NCBI RefSeq assembly: GCF_030272615.1
Contig: NC_081407.1
Location: forward strand, 148,055,744 to 148,119,743
Direction of reading: 5' to 3'
Length of the DNA: 64,000 nt
Origin: Cryptomeria japonica
Taxonomy: Eukaryota; Streptophyta; Pinopsida; Cupressales; Cupressaceae
This document shows, one piece after another, positions 36,621 to 48,749 of this stretch; position 1 is the first letter of the stretch; each line of letters begins with the position of its first letter. The notes under the pieces are model-generated. The model ran no database searches. It had not been told where the DNA came from and saw nothing but the letters and a program-made list of their open reading frames with translations. The position numbers and the translations under genes are program-made.

Positions 36621-37988
36621 TGTTGGCATTTGCATGATGATTGCATTAATGATATGTTATGTTTTCATTGATGTCAATTCAACCGGTAATGATATTGTTG
36701 ATATTGTTGTAATATTGTTACTGAAACCGATAGGAAAAATTTATGGAGTGAACCGATAACCAGTGTAAACCTTATCTATTGATGTAACCAGTAAACCCTA
36801 CCTATTGGTTTTTTATTAACCCTAACCGATTAAGTTTGGTGAATTGGTTATATTGGTTTATGATCTGATGATGAGCGATAATGATTATGACACGTATGAT
36901 TACTGTATGAAGATAATTCCAAGAGATTTTGGTGATTTGTTGTAACGGTTTTTGTCTAGGGAATGAGAAAATGTATTGCATATAATGTAAAGAGCGTGAT
37001 GAGTTACTAAGTTCGATGAAGTGGTGATCAAGGAGCGATCAAGGTTTTCTTGATTGATGTGTAGAGATTGCTATGTAATCCAATGGTCATACTTGAACCG
37101 ATTTGTTTGTAATCTCTACGAGAGTTAGATTTTTGTTGTGTTAGTGAACTAATTGATTTGTTTATAAGGTCGATGTTTTTTTTTAGTTTAACGAGTTGGC
37201 AAAGAGTGAGCACAGATTAGTTGACTGTGTGGTTGCCAAACCAAATGATGTATCTGTAGTTTGAGTAAAGATAGATAGGAGCATGAAATGGATCCGATCA
37301 AGCAAGTGTAGTGCTATTCAGACAGAACAACAAACTCCTTTTGTTTTCTAACAATTACAGCAGAATTGAAGTCCCCTAACCGGGTAAGCTCTAACAAGCT
37401 TGGTGTTATTCAAATCCTCTAACAAGGTGATCCATTAGATTGGATTTTCAAATCCTCTACCAAGGTTACTCCTTATAGGGTATTGCTTCTAACAAGGCAT
37501 TTGTAGTCAATCCCTTAACCGAGTGATTCCTAACAGGATTAGTTCTTAACAAGACTTTTTGTAAAGCTTTAACAAGCTAGGCTCCTAACGGGGTGAACTT
37601 CAGAAGAGCTCAGATAGTTATCTTGTGAGTCTCATCTCACCGTGGTTTTTTTCCTATTTTGGTTTCCACGTCAAAAGTATTTGTGTCAAGTGGTGAATGT
37701 TTTTGTGGTTATGTTTTCATGGTTTATTTACTTAAAACTACTTAACTATTTTGATAAGTCATGATAACCGGAAGCATTGAGAAATGAAGAAGTTGTTTAC
37801 TGTTAATTTGTTGTAGTTCAGTCAACTGGTTTATCCTATGAGTTTTTAGCTTGTATTATTCTAAGTTTAATTTGAGATAATGATTTTTGAGATTGGTGAA
37901 GTTTGTATCAGTTTTTTCTATCTACTGATTCACCCCCCTCCCCCCTCTCAGTAGTTGACTAGATACTTATTCTTTCATCATACCATCA
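36621..37988 (+). mobile_element. Solo LTR of the Sirevirus-like family (plus sense)
   Basis: Starts TGTTGGCATTTG, the element-sense LTR start. Near the right end it carries the reverse of the family signature, GATTCACCCCCCTCCCCCCT (37927 on), and before that a long string of hairpin motifs (37370-37600). The right end is uncertain: if at 37988 (CATCA), the flanks are CGGAC (36616-36620) and TAGAC (37989-37993), a duplication with two transitions. It is the only copy of the family here in this orientation. Confidence 0.7.
37370..37600. repeat. Mini-hairpin motif string in the plus-sense solo LTR
   Basis: Nine or more variants of AATCCTCTAACAAGGTGA, such as CCCTAACCGGG, TCCTAACAGGA and CTTCTAACAAGG, at intervals of about 20-30 bp. 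It is the reverse complement of the string in the other family copies, more degenerate here. Confidence 0.75.
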
Positions 37989-37993
37989 TAGAC

Positions 37994-38870
37994 TCAACCT
38001 ATTGGATCCAAGACCATTTTTGGATACCCATGTGGGCTTTATACAATATATGTCAAAATTAGGGTAGGTTGTTTTGTAATACAAGGGCCTAAAATTGACT
38101 GGTAATCTGCATTAGGCTCATTCATCAAGGGTTTTTTAGACACTGTCTCTGTAAAGTGCCTCTAAAATACTCAAAACTCAATGAAAATGGATGAGACTGG
38201 TCACAATGAAAAGGTTATTTAATCTTGTATCCAACCATATGACTTTCAAATCATAGAACATTTATAAAAAATCATACTATTCGCTACAACATGAGTGTTC
38301 CCCAAAAAATCTTGAAGTTACATTTATTAAGCGATCATAACTTTCATAATACTGAATGAAAAACTACCAAAAAAATTAAAAACTAGAAGGTTATTCATTC
38401 CTCTATCATATCCAATCAATTTTAGATCATTAAATGAAAGGTAAAGTCCATACAAAACCAAATAACAGTCCATTGTTTCTGAAAAAAATATTGTTTGGAC
38501 ATGCAAATTTTGTATTTTCTTCATTCCATTCCTTCCCAAACTCTTCCCAACTTGGGATCCATGTTTAGAAGGAATATTTATGATATTAAAACAACATTTC
38601 AACTATCCAACCAACTTCCACATGAATTTTCAAATGATGACCTTTCATATTCCCATTTTTTACATTTTTACAAGAAGTCAATTTTGCAAGAATTTAATTT
38701 TTTTTACAAAAATGAACTCACAATCACCTAATAACCTAATGAATAACTCAAACATGTTAAATATTATCTAAATGACCTTATTACATGACCCAAACACCAT
38801 GTAAAATAAATGTTTACAAAATGGCCTCATGGAGGCATAAAGTCCACTAGCTGCTCCACCACCAAACTCC
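37994..38870. other. AT-rich DNA, no gene recognised
   Basis: Probably internal sequence of the minus-strand element at 36295-40190, or older flank. Only short overlapping frames without motifs. Confidence 0.4.
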
Positions 38871-40239
38871 TAGAGAAAAGAAAATTCAAGTCCTCTTGAA
38901 TGCAAGTCTGATCCTTCTTCCTAGTCTTCTAATTCTTCTACAACTTTTCATTTATTCATTAAAATCTTCCTAGGTCCTTCTTCCTCTTCTTTTTCTTATA
39001 TCATCTCCTATTCAACATCCTTTCAGCTTTTAGGCTCCAAAATTCCATTTGTTGTGCATATACCTCAATAGAATCATCATTTGTGTCATCATCATATAAT
39101 ATAGAAGCATATTAACCATTATCACAACCTACTTAATACCCTTGAAAATATTCATATACCTCATTAACAAACAAATCTGCAATATCCTCATTAGCAACCT
39201 TATTATCAATAGCAACTTGAACATTAATATTAACATCAACATGCCTTTACACTTGATCATCTTGAACATCACACTCAAATAACTAAAAATGGCATGGAGA
39301 CTCCTCCACAACTATGTTTACCTTTTCTTCTTCAATTCTTGATGTCAAAATAGTCATAGGTATACTTACCATTTCATTTCTTACCTCTTCCTCTATTGAT
39401 GTTGTCCTTTCTTATCTTTTCCTTCTTTGAGTAATCTTTCTAATAGGCCACCGTACCTTTCTTCCTAGTGGTAAATTTCAACCACTCAACTACTGCATTT
39501 CTAGAGAAAATTCTTCTAAGGCTTGCCCCAATCTTTTTTCTTCCTAAGGCTTTCTAATTCTTTCGTGTCATCTTCCTTCTTTTTCACACTTGTCTCTTTC
39601 CTCTTCTCTTGTTTTTCCTTTGTTGAACCCTCACCTTGCAAGTACCTCTTCAACAAATCCATCTCTTCAAGAAATTCCCTTTAACCTTTCTTCCTCTTTG
39701 TCGTTGCCTCACCTAGGTCTTTCTCTTCTCTACCTAGTCTTTTGGCAACCAAGTTCTCTTCTCAACCTGCACAAGACAACACACAAACACCAAACTCTAT
39801 TGCCCAAACCTTTTGAGCCCTGATACCAATTTATGTAGTAAAGGGATTCAAATATCCAAACACTCACAAAATACTAATTCCCTAATACCCAAAACACCCC
39901 AAGGTAGTTTTCTCTCACAATCCTTATTTTCTTGTAATACCCCTCCTAAATTGTACTCCCTTACAATTTGGGCCACGTTTAGGGCTCTCACCTTAGTGTC
40001 TGCATCTACATGCTTTATTTGAGACCTATTTATGCCCCCACCATGCAATAATGGCCATATGATATCATTTTACCTTGTTGGGTCCTTAACCTTGGCCCAA
40101 ATATGGGGTAAGACCAGGGCATGGTGCCTTGGTCATCACTAGGACCATGATGCCACACCAATGATAACTTTAAGAAACCCCCTCTCAAAAAATTGTATAA
40201 ATTCTTGGTGAATATTTTATTTTATTTTTTTAAATAATA

Positions 40240-41035
40240 ATTTTTACTGGCGAATCTTTTCCCTTTTTAAAAGAAATACTAATTTTATTGGCGAATTATT
40301 TAATATCAATTTTTTTGGGAGAAAATATTGGCGAATTTTGGAATATAATAAGAGTATGCAATAATTACTATTGCAAAACCTTTCATTTAAGTAAAAATAG
40401 TTTGTTAAAGAGAAATAGAGTCCTGAAGGTGGAAATCATTAATGAGTTTAAGGGGTAGAATCTACTTTATTTAGTTTCTACCATTAATTTAAAATAATCT
40501 AATAGCCCTCTTTGTATTTTGTAAGATAAAATGTACCAACAATTTGTAATACTCATGGGGCCAAAAATTGCTTTTAGACCATTTATTTTCATTGAGGTCA
40601 ACAATCATTTAACAATTTCAACTCCCACAAGCATTACAACTTGTAGGTACAATTTACCTCATAGAATATAATGAAGATCATTAGATTGTATTTTAAATCA
40701 TTGGTGGCAACTAAAGTTTTTAATTTTTTTTGTGGCAACTAAACATTATTGATATAACCCTAAAGTAACTAATAATTATGATATATTATAGGCGAATTAA
40801 TTTAGATTCTACAATAAATTATAAAATGTTGGCAAATTTAATCCAATCATTTTTCAATATTGTAGCGAATTTTTTAGTTAAAAAAAGATAAAATAAATTC
40901 TCTGGCGATTTAAATAACACTAAATTAAAAAATTGTAAAAATATGGTGATTTGAGTCACCTTAAAAGTTGAACTTATTAGCCAAATTTTGATTCTCAAAT
41001 TTTAAAAATAGCCAATTGGCAAATATTAGCCACTA
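40240..41035. repeat. TTGGCGAATTT motif cluster
   Basis: About eight copies of a short motif on the plus strand (CTGGCGAATC, ATTGGCGAATTATT, ATTGGCGAATTTTG, ATAGGCGAATTAATT, GTTGGCAAATTTA, GTAGCGAATTTTT, CTGGCGATTTAAA), in two groups, and inverted copies (TTAGCCAAATTTT, ATTAGCCAC) at the right end. Between them, 40350-40780 is AT-rich spacer. The layout recalls the subterminal repeats of some DNA transposons, but I found no convincing terminal inverted repeats. Confidence 0.55.
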
Positions 41036-41099
41036 AAAAAATCACTGCGCCACATGGTCCTTATTTGGGGCCCAATTTAAACCCTCTTCCATATCTTTA

Positions 41100-41990
41100 A
41101 AATGACTAGGAAGCATTCCTCCGTGTTAGCCTATGTCAAAAAATTATCATAATTGAGGATAGAAAAGTATATAAGGAGGTCTTCTCCTCTCATTTTGGAT
41201 ATGTGGAAATTGGGAGCACTACATTCAAGTAATCAAACATTCAAGCATGTCTAGAGGTCTTCAAGGCCGCATATTCTTCATCTATCCACTGTGAAGAAAC
41301 TTTTCATTATTCATTTGTAAGCATGTGTGTTTAATTAGGGTTTTGTCATGTTCATGTCATTTCATATAACATATGTGATTACATTCAAGAAGAAAAGCAT
41401 CATTATCATTCATTGCAGATCTAAGGTATACCTTTCCATTATTTATCTCAAGTATTTGCAATATTTCATTCAAGGTTGATTCCAAACTAGGGTTTGACTA
41501 ATGCAAACCCCTATTCCCAACCTATTTCCCTTTCTTTCTATGTGTAGGAAACAAGTATGGAGTTGTACTCTTCAGAATAAGCTTTATTCACAGAGACAAA
41601 TCAACCCTTTTCGGCGTGTTGAAAGTTAGGAGGACCATGGTGCCACGTCATGGTTCTAGATTTTTGAGAGCTTTTTTTAGCGTTAGATCTGATTTAGCTT
41701 ATAGTGCTTAGATCCAAGTGTACATGAAGACCCTGCATCTGTAGCTCACTGTTTTCTCATTTTACCTTTATTTTTCAACATTTTACCTAATTTCAGCAAT
41801 TCAACCTACAAAAGAAGAAATCCCTATCAACCCAAATTCACTTAGTATTCAGTCCTTATTTGATTTGTGACTAGATCTAGTGAATTCCCTAACATCTTTT
41901 CAATGTAATGTCCCTCCATGAAAAACTAGTGATTTTCATTCTTTTGCGTGAAAACCCTAATTTTTTCACATTAAATTTTGGTAAGCCCAA
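41100..41990 (+). repeat. Possible end of an old 5' LTR with TATA box and primer site
   Basis: GTATATAAGGAGG at about 41168 looks like an LTR TATA box. Some 800 bp downstream, TTTTGGTAAGCCCAACTCC (about 41975) resembles the primer site of the gypsy element at 12920 (TGGTGAACCCGATGTG) with several transitions. The following region is an AT-rich leader like those of gypsy elements. The left LTR edge and any matching 3' LTR were not found, so this stays tentative. Confidence 0.35.
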
Positions 41991-42094
41991 CTCCTTACAC
42001 CTTTAATTCTGATTTTTGTTCTTAGATTTGAATGTATGCAATTTAAAATTCATTTTTTCATTTACAAGTTTGATTTCCTTAAAAAAATTTAAAA

Positions 42095-42690
42095 TTTAGA
42101 GGTTAAATTAAACAAAATCTTAATTTTTAAATTCAAAATTGAGCTTGTGAATTGCTTAATTTGGATTAATTGTCTAAGTATTTTTCAATTTCAAAGATTC
42201 AAATTTTCACTTACAAGTCAAATCTCAAATTCAAATTTTAAAAATTAAGTGGTTAATTTTCAAAACCCTAATTTTTAAATTTAAAAAAATCTGAGCTTGT
42301 GGGTTGTTTAAATTTTGAATTTCCTATCTCAAAATTGTTTCAAATTCAAAATTGCAATCTTGGATCAAATTTTAAATTAAGTGGTTAATTGAAAGAGCCC
42401 TAATTTTTAAATTTAAATTAACCTTATACATTTTTGAATCTTGGATTAATTATTTCAATTTCAAATTACAACCTTGGATCTAATTTTAAATTTAAATTTT
42501 AAAATTAAGAGGTTCTTTGTACACAAGGCCCTAATGTTTTATATTTAAATTTCCTTGTATTCAATTTTAAATTTAAATTTATATTAGGTAATTTTAAATT
42601 TTTAAATTCAAATCTCCTAGTAGGTAATTTTAAATTTAAATTAAGAGGTTATTTTAGCAAAGCCCTAATTTTAGATTTAAATTTCCTAGG
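42095..42690. repeat. Degenerate tandem repeat, period about 130 bp
   Basis: Five units, starting near 42097, 42245, 42376, 42505 and 42638, each with ATTAAGNGGTTAATT, then CCCTAATTTTTAAATTTAAA. They appear to be part of the AT-rich leader of the old gypsy-type element. Similar sequence style returns at 50060-50270 beyond the inserted LINE. Confidence 0.7.
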
Positions 42691-42899
42691 GGGTTGCATA
42701 AATTTTCATATTTATTCTTTATCTTTTTATATATATATATATTAAATATCAGCAGCCATACATGTTGATAAATAGTTCCAGCCAACTAGTGCAAAGTTCA
42801 CAGCAACAAAAGACAGACGAGGGGATACAACCCCAATAAGTATTAGTTTAATAGGTTACATATCAAAAGTTGTCATAATAGGTTTCATAAACAACATGA

Positions 42900-43440
42900 T
42901 CTCATCTGCAACTATAACCATCTACCCAAGAAGGACTCATAATCATCCTCAATTCATGTTGTCCAACCTAGTTGTCCCTCCATCCAGATATGCTCCTATC
43001 TACAAATTGTTGGGATACCTATATGGCCTCAGGTATGGCTCCTTCTGCTATTGGGATTTCCACTGTGATAGGGGTTGTTGTTGTAGATGTCTTCCTTTTG
43101 GCTTCCAGTTCTGCCATGAAGTTTGTGAGCCTAGTTTTGAAGACCTACCTTTCTTCAGACGTCCTCTGCCAGGTATAGCAATGTGCGAAATCTCTTTGGT
43201 CTACATTATTGCTTGCCCATCTCCAATCATTTTCTCAAACTTCCTCTTGGAGACCTTCATTACCTCTGTGACCTGCCAAGAAATATTAGACAAAATGAGT
43301 CTTCTGAGAGACTCAGTGAGGGTTCTTGCAATACCATTAAAGAACTTGTTATTTCTAAACTTCCAAATTGACCACAATATAACTGAAGAAAGAACAGACC
43401 AAAAGACATTGCTACTTTTTTGACAGCCCTACCACATAGC
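42900..43440 (-). pseudogene. LINE 3' coding end
   Basis: On the minus strand 43430-43250 reads SSVILWSIWKFRNNKFFNG and RRLILSNISWQVTEVMK, the region after the zf-RVT zinc finger of plant L1 ORF2 (compare WxxWKxRNxxxF). It is the end of the LINE at 45-48 kb, separated from the zinc finger by an AT-rich insertion. The long plus-strand frame at 42896-43423 is its shadow. Confidence 0.7.
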
Positions 43441-44254
43441 CAATGACACATTTCCAACTCATAATATCACCATTGATATAAATACCAACCATGTTGGGGG
43501 TAAAAGAACAATGATGTGTCACACTTTTATAAGGGAACCGACCAACACAACTAAAATTATTTAACTTCGACCGCATAAAAGTGACATTTCTAAATTGAAT
43601 TTTGAAATGATATAAACTAATCAAATGTAGAAATATGAATGAAATTTATTCTTGTTATTTAAAAAAAAAAAATAGGAAAAAAATTGAATTTATTTTTATA
43701 AATTCAAAGATAGATTTTTCATTGCTGAAAATTCGAGGTTCTAGTCGACATCACCAAAAAACATGAAAACAAACTTATTTTTTCTGATTTTTTTTTCCAC
43801 ATAGAGAACATATATATGTAGTGTTAAAAAAAAAAAAATTTGATTTATATTTTTCTCATTATAATATTTTGAAGTCCAATATAGCTAAATTTGACAGTTT
43901 TCCTTCAGTGTCATGTTTTGACTACTAAATTTATCATTAACCAAAAACAAAAATAATCTTTTTGAGAAGATTCTCTCATCTAGTGAAAAATAATTTTTTA
44001 AATTTTTTTTAATATCATTTGATTTTCTTTTAATTTCTAATCAGCCCCTTTTTTAACTTTAAAAAGCTAATTGCAATGTTTAATTAATAAAAATATTAAA
44101 ATTAATCAAAATACTAAAAAAAATATGTGTCTAGATTCGTGACTTCGTGCTCTAGAGAAGGGTATTTTTTTATTTTTGTAAAAAAATATTTTACTTGAAG
44201 AAAAATTGAGCAAAAGTGAAAAGTTTCAAAAATATAGTTTCACATGACACATAG

Positions 44255-44480
44255 GCTAGTCTGGGCGGACTCAATCTGAGCAAACTCAGTCCGGTTAGAC
44301 TAGCCTTATGTCAAACTATAAAAAAGAAATTTGATTTTTTTTTTGAATGGATTCATTTGAACTACGGGAGTCTAGTTGAACTGATTCTGGCTTGACATAG
44401 TCCAGTCGGACTCCCAACGCCATTTTCGATGCCATGCAGCCCGGGGATAGTCCAATCAGACTACGCTCAGTTGGCCCAAA
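44255..44480. repeat. AGTCCRRTYRGACT dyad motif cluster
   Basis: Five copies of a 14-bp dyad: AGTCTGGGCGGACT (44264), AGTCCGGTTAGACT (44289), AGTCTAGTTGAACT (44370), AGTCCAGTCGGACT (44399) and AGTCCAATCAGACT (44451). The half sites AGTCC and GGACT are inverted complements around a 4-bp centre. It spans the right border of the AT-rich stretch that interrupts the LINE. Confidence 0.8.
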
Positions 44481-44529
44481 GTATGAAGCGGATCCACACT
44501 TATAATTCCTTAGAAAATAAACAACCAAA

Positions 44530-46830
44530 AAAGATATGATTCACAGTTTGAGGGACTCTGTAGCATGAGCACATAGGGGGTCACTGATAGGCAAGTATAC
44601 GAGCAATCTGTGAAGCAACAAGCACCAAGCAAAGTAATTTTTTTTGGGTTCCACCAGTTTGGCCCATAGGTATACAAGCATTTCGGGCCATTTTGAATGG
44701 TCCATATTTAGGTTTCATTTGTTGTTAATGTGGTTTAAGATATCTTCCTTATCAACCAGCTAGGTATAGATGTCTTTAGCTTTCATATTATGAAGGGGTG
44801 TCATTGCACCACTATCATAGATTTTAGGTAGGGAAAGAGAAAAACATGCGTCTCTCAAAATAGAATAAGTTCTCCATTGGGAAGAGGGGATTCCAAATTT
44901 ATAGCTTAGGTTAGGCCAAGGTACAAGGTGTCCATTGGTGAGGATATCTTTGAAAAACCTAATACCCTTACTTGCCCAGCTCTTGGTCGGGCAATCTTGA
45001 TTGAGTGCAAGGGGTTTGCCTTTGTTATACAAGTTCCACCATATATATCTACTTCCATAGATCTTCTGGTTTCCATTGATGATACCATTATTTATAATGA
45101 ACTGTCTTACTCATTCCCATTCTTTCCATATAGCTTTGAACACCATAGAGCTCATAGGTTGGATAGCAAAGTACCCTGCTACTAGGTCATCTAGTGGCAA
45201 AGATTTCCAAGCCTTGCCCTATTTTGGAACTGAATGAGCAATATTGTTTCTAATTAGTACCTTCCAAGGTTCATTCCCATTGAATGCTCTAAATATCCAT
45301 TTGGAGGCTAGTTCCATCCCTTGTAACCTCAAATCTTTCATGCCCAATCCCCCTTTGTCTTTGCTAATGATACACCACTCCCGCCTAACCGTGTGCACCT
45401 TTCTATTGCCTCTGCCATCTAACCACAAAAATTGCCTGATTTGTTTCTTAATATGGTACCATTGATAGTTACTAAATAGTCGGGAAGAAGCATAGTATAT
45501 ATTATAGGTTGAGAGGATTTTCTGAGATACTTGCACTCTTCTAGCTAGGGAGAGAAAATGTTTATTCCACTTACACAATTTGCCATCAATTTTCTCTCTA
45601 ATCCATAGCCACATTTCTCTTATATTAGGACTAATTGAGAAGGGTATGCCCAAGTACTTCACCTGGTGGTTGGGGGCCCCCCAAGCAATAGAAAATTTGT
45701 CAAACCAGGGAGGAGCCTAAGTGTCCCACCCAAGCATTATTGATTTGGATAGAGAGATATTTCTCCCTGATGCTTCACAGAATAAATTCAGCTTTTCTAT
45801 TAAGTTGACAAAATTGATTTTAGCACAATCTACAATAATAGAAGTGTCATCTATGAATTACACGTTGGATAACTCCTCACTATCTAGGAAGGATAGGCCC
45901 TTAACCATAGGAGACAACATGTCATCTCTCAACAAGTAGTGCATTGCATCAGTTGCAATGACAAAAAGGGTGGGAGCTAAGGGATATCCCTACTAGATAG
46001 ATCTAGATAATCCAAATTTCTTATACCTAAGGCCATTGAATTCAACACATGCACTATCATATATAAGCAAAGTTCTGACCATATTACAAAAACCTTGAGG
46101 GAATCCCAACCCTTTTAGCATCATGAAAAAAAAATTCATTCAATTTTGTCATAGGATTTTTCAAAATCTAGAAGTAGCATAGTTGAAGATTGTCCTGACA
46201 TTTTGGCCCAATTCATGGCCTCCCAACATGTAATTGGGTTCTCTAGTATATATCTTCCTTTAACAAAACCATTTTGGGTGTGGTTGATGACCTTAGGGAG
46301 AATGTCCTCAAGCCTTCTAGCAAGGATTTTGGCTAGAATCTTGTAAGATACATTAAGAAGAGTTACGGGTCTCTAGTTCTTGAGAAAGGTTTTGTCTCCA
46401 TCTTTAGGGAATATTTTGATGAGGTCGGTATTGATTTCCACCCCCAGGGAGCCAACATAGATAGCCTATTTGTAAACATCCAACAAGAGTTTGCCTATCC
46501 ATTCTGATTTGGTCTTGTAGAATTCCACAGTGATCCCATCTAGACTAGGGGCTTTATCATTATTGAGAGATGAAATGGTATTCAATACCTCCTCAATAGA
46601 GATATCTCTTTTTAATCTGATGCAATCTTCCTTGCTGACCTTGTTAAGAATGATTGACTCAATCTTCTTCCTACATTCTTCCTTTTGAAAGTCATTATCC
46701 TCTAAAAAAAATAGGGTAGAGTAGAATTGTTTAAAAGCATTGAGGATTTGAAAGGGGGTTGATATTGTATTGTGATCAACCCATATGTCCCCAATCCTTT
46801 CTTTATATTCCTTGTTTTTAAGCATCTGAA
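44530..46830 (-). pseudogene. LINE ORF2: reverse transcriptase and zf-RVT
   Basis: Minus strand. 46825-46466 holds the RT start (GDIWVDHNTISTPFQILNAF, then KAPSLDGITVEFYK). About 45857-45846 encodes FIDD, the variant of the catalytic FADD box, followed by CEASGRNISLSKS. 45662-45219 holds the thumb region (MKYLGIPFSISPNIREMWLW, ARRVQVSQKILSTYNIYYAS, KDKGGLGMKDLRLQGMELAS). The zinc motif is visible near 44575-44530 (CSCYRVPQTVNHIFFGC). Between these blocks there are many stops and shifts. Confidence 0.85.
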
Positions 46831-47074
46831 AGAAAAATCTTGACCTTTTGTCTCCTTGTTCAAACCAATTGATTATGGCTCTAGTCTTGATTCCTTGAAT
46901 CTTATTATGTCACAGTTTCCTCAAAGCATCCCTAGCATGCCAGGCTTTCTCAACAATATTTGTATTATCAGGTTCATTCTGGCACTAGCCTTCTGCCACT
47001 AGTAGCATATTATGAAGTTCAAATTCTAGTTTTCTGGAATCCTTGGCTTTTTTCCTCCCAACAGTTTGGAGGAG

Positions 47075-48000
47075 TTTTCTCTAGCTTCTAACATTTTGAT
47101 TCCACCTATCAATATCAGATTGGAGCCTTGTGTTATGCTCATTGAACAGTTTAATGATCAAGACTACCTGATTCACATCATCATCCAATAGAAGGCTAGG
47201 GTTAAGAATGAATCCATCTTTATCTCTGACCCTCTCTCTATCAACATTTCCTATGGAGATTAGTGCATGAATAGGGTGGTGGTATGATACGGAATATGGC
47301 ACAAACCTCACACCAACCCTTAAGTTATTATTAATTAATTGAAAGGTATCCTTATGAGAATATAATCTATCAAGTCTTGAATAGATTCTCTTGTTCCCTT
47401 TTTGATAATTGCACCAAGAGAACCATATATCTTTGCACTCTTTATTCTTATTAGTCATGGGGTCTACCAAATTTAACCTATTGATCATCATGTTCCAATA
47501 AAATCTTTCATCACTCTTTCATTCAAATTTATTTCCTCCTCTCTTATCTAAGGGTCTTTCAACCATATTAAAGTCTCTCCCCAGAATCCAAGGGATTTCC
47601 TCCAGTTGTAATAACCACTTACATAACCCAATTGTATCCTTTACATCATTGGGAGCATAGACTAGACCAAATCCATATTAAGACCCCTTGATCTTTAGCA
47701 CCACCCATACAAATCTATTGCAAGGGGAACACCCCCATTTTTCTATAGCACCCTTCCATCTGTGACTAAGTAGGATGGTTGCTCCCCCCTTACCTCTTTG
47801 GTGCCTGGTAGAAAAGTGCTTAGCATCCTTCCATATGCATTTAATATTGATATCAAGTGTGAATTAGATAGCCTTGATCTCTTGATGCATTAGCACATCA
47901 GTGTTGTTGAAAAGTTTGGGAAAGCTCCTCGTTACATATTTCTTGTCTGAGGACTCCAAGCCTCTGACATTCCAAGATACATAGTTCAAACTCATTATAG
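47075..48000 (-). pseudogene. LINE ORF2: apurinic-like endonuclease
   Basis: Minus strand, starting MSLNYVSWNVRGLESSDKK at 47998, the usual start of plant L1 endonuclease. Then MHQEIKAI (the Q-E catalytic block), RWKGAI, GRDFNMVERPLDKRGG (Asp-Phe-Asn block with the preceding Gly changed) and RIYSRLDRLYSHKD. Stops at several places. The enzyme would nick the target DNA to prime reverse transcription. Confidence 0.85.
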
Positions 48001-48749
48001 GAGGTTAAAAAGAGGTGTTCATGGGGGTCTTGAAGGTTTTGTAGCACTTAGGAAAGGGCCTAGGGTCACTCAATTTGACAGGTTGAGAATCAATTGAAGT
48101 ATTTGGTCTTCCTCTCCTTCTTTTGAACTCAAATATTTTCTCGGCTCCAAGATCGTGGGATACAATTTTCTTTTTCGATTCCCTCTTCTTTTTTATTTTC
48201 TTAGCACTAGCCTTCTGAAATCCATATGCAATCATAGCCTCTACAAAAATATCCTGATTGAGAGCCTTGGTGTAAGGGACAATAGCCCAAGAGGTTCTAT
48301 TATCAACCTTAGGTTCACACCCTATTTGTTCATCCTCCAGTGGGGGCTTACATTTGGCATCATCCTCGCATCCTTCCAAACCTGCCCTAGGATAGAGAGT
48401 AACATACCCATTAGGACACTATTGTGGATGTCCAGTGGGGGTACCACTTAGGGGGGAATTATTTGCACCTCCTAATGAGGAGAAGCTAGGAGGATCAATA
48501 GTGCTCTAAGAGTCATAAAACTAGGCAGAGTTATCCACCCCCTCCTTGGAATCCTTGCAATGGATAGTCATTGAATTGGGGGAATGGTTACCAAAGGACT
48601 TGGCCTCAGGATTCAACAAGAATGACCATGAGGTTGAAATTATTAATTTTGTCCTCAATCATTTTTCTAGTATCGATCATCTTTTTGAATTTTTCCATCA
48701 CAATCTATTGTGCATTCAACTTGTTGGAGGAAGGTTTAGAACAATTGAG

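Larger units (their letters stand above)
36295..40190 (-). mobile_element. Remains of a small minus-strand LTR element
   Basis: Two related LTR starts in the same orientation, TGTAGTAAAGGGG at 36295 and TGTAGTAAAGGGA at 39834, stay alignable for about 130 bp (CACTAATTCCYTAATACCC and ACACCCCAA shared). Directly left of the second one, 39817-39828 reads GCCCTGATACCA, the complement of an initiator-Met tRNA primer site with one mismatch. The right copy is therefore the 5' LTR of a minus-strand element. Its internal part near 39650-38870 reads on the minus strand as a Lys/Glu-rich, heavily broken frame (KEKQEKRKETSVKKKEDD) with no recognisable gag or pol domain. The left LTR is poorly kept and hit by a solo LTR. 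The right edge at 40190 is approximate. Confidence 0.5.

Noticed and set aside
42896-43423. Plus-strand frame of 175 codons, Cys-rich
   Set aside because: The minus strand here reads as the end of a plant L1 ORF2, so this is a shadow.
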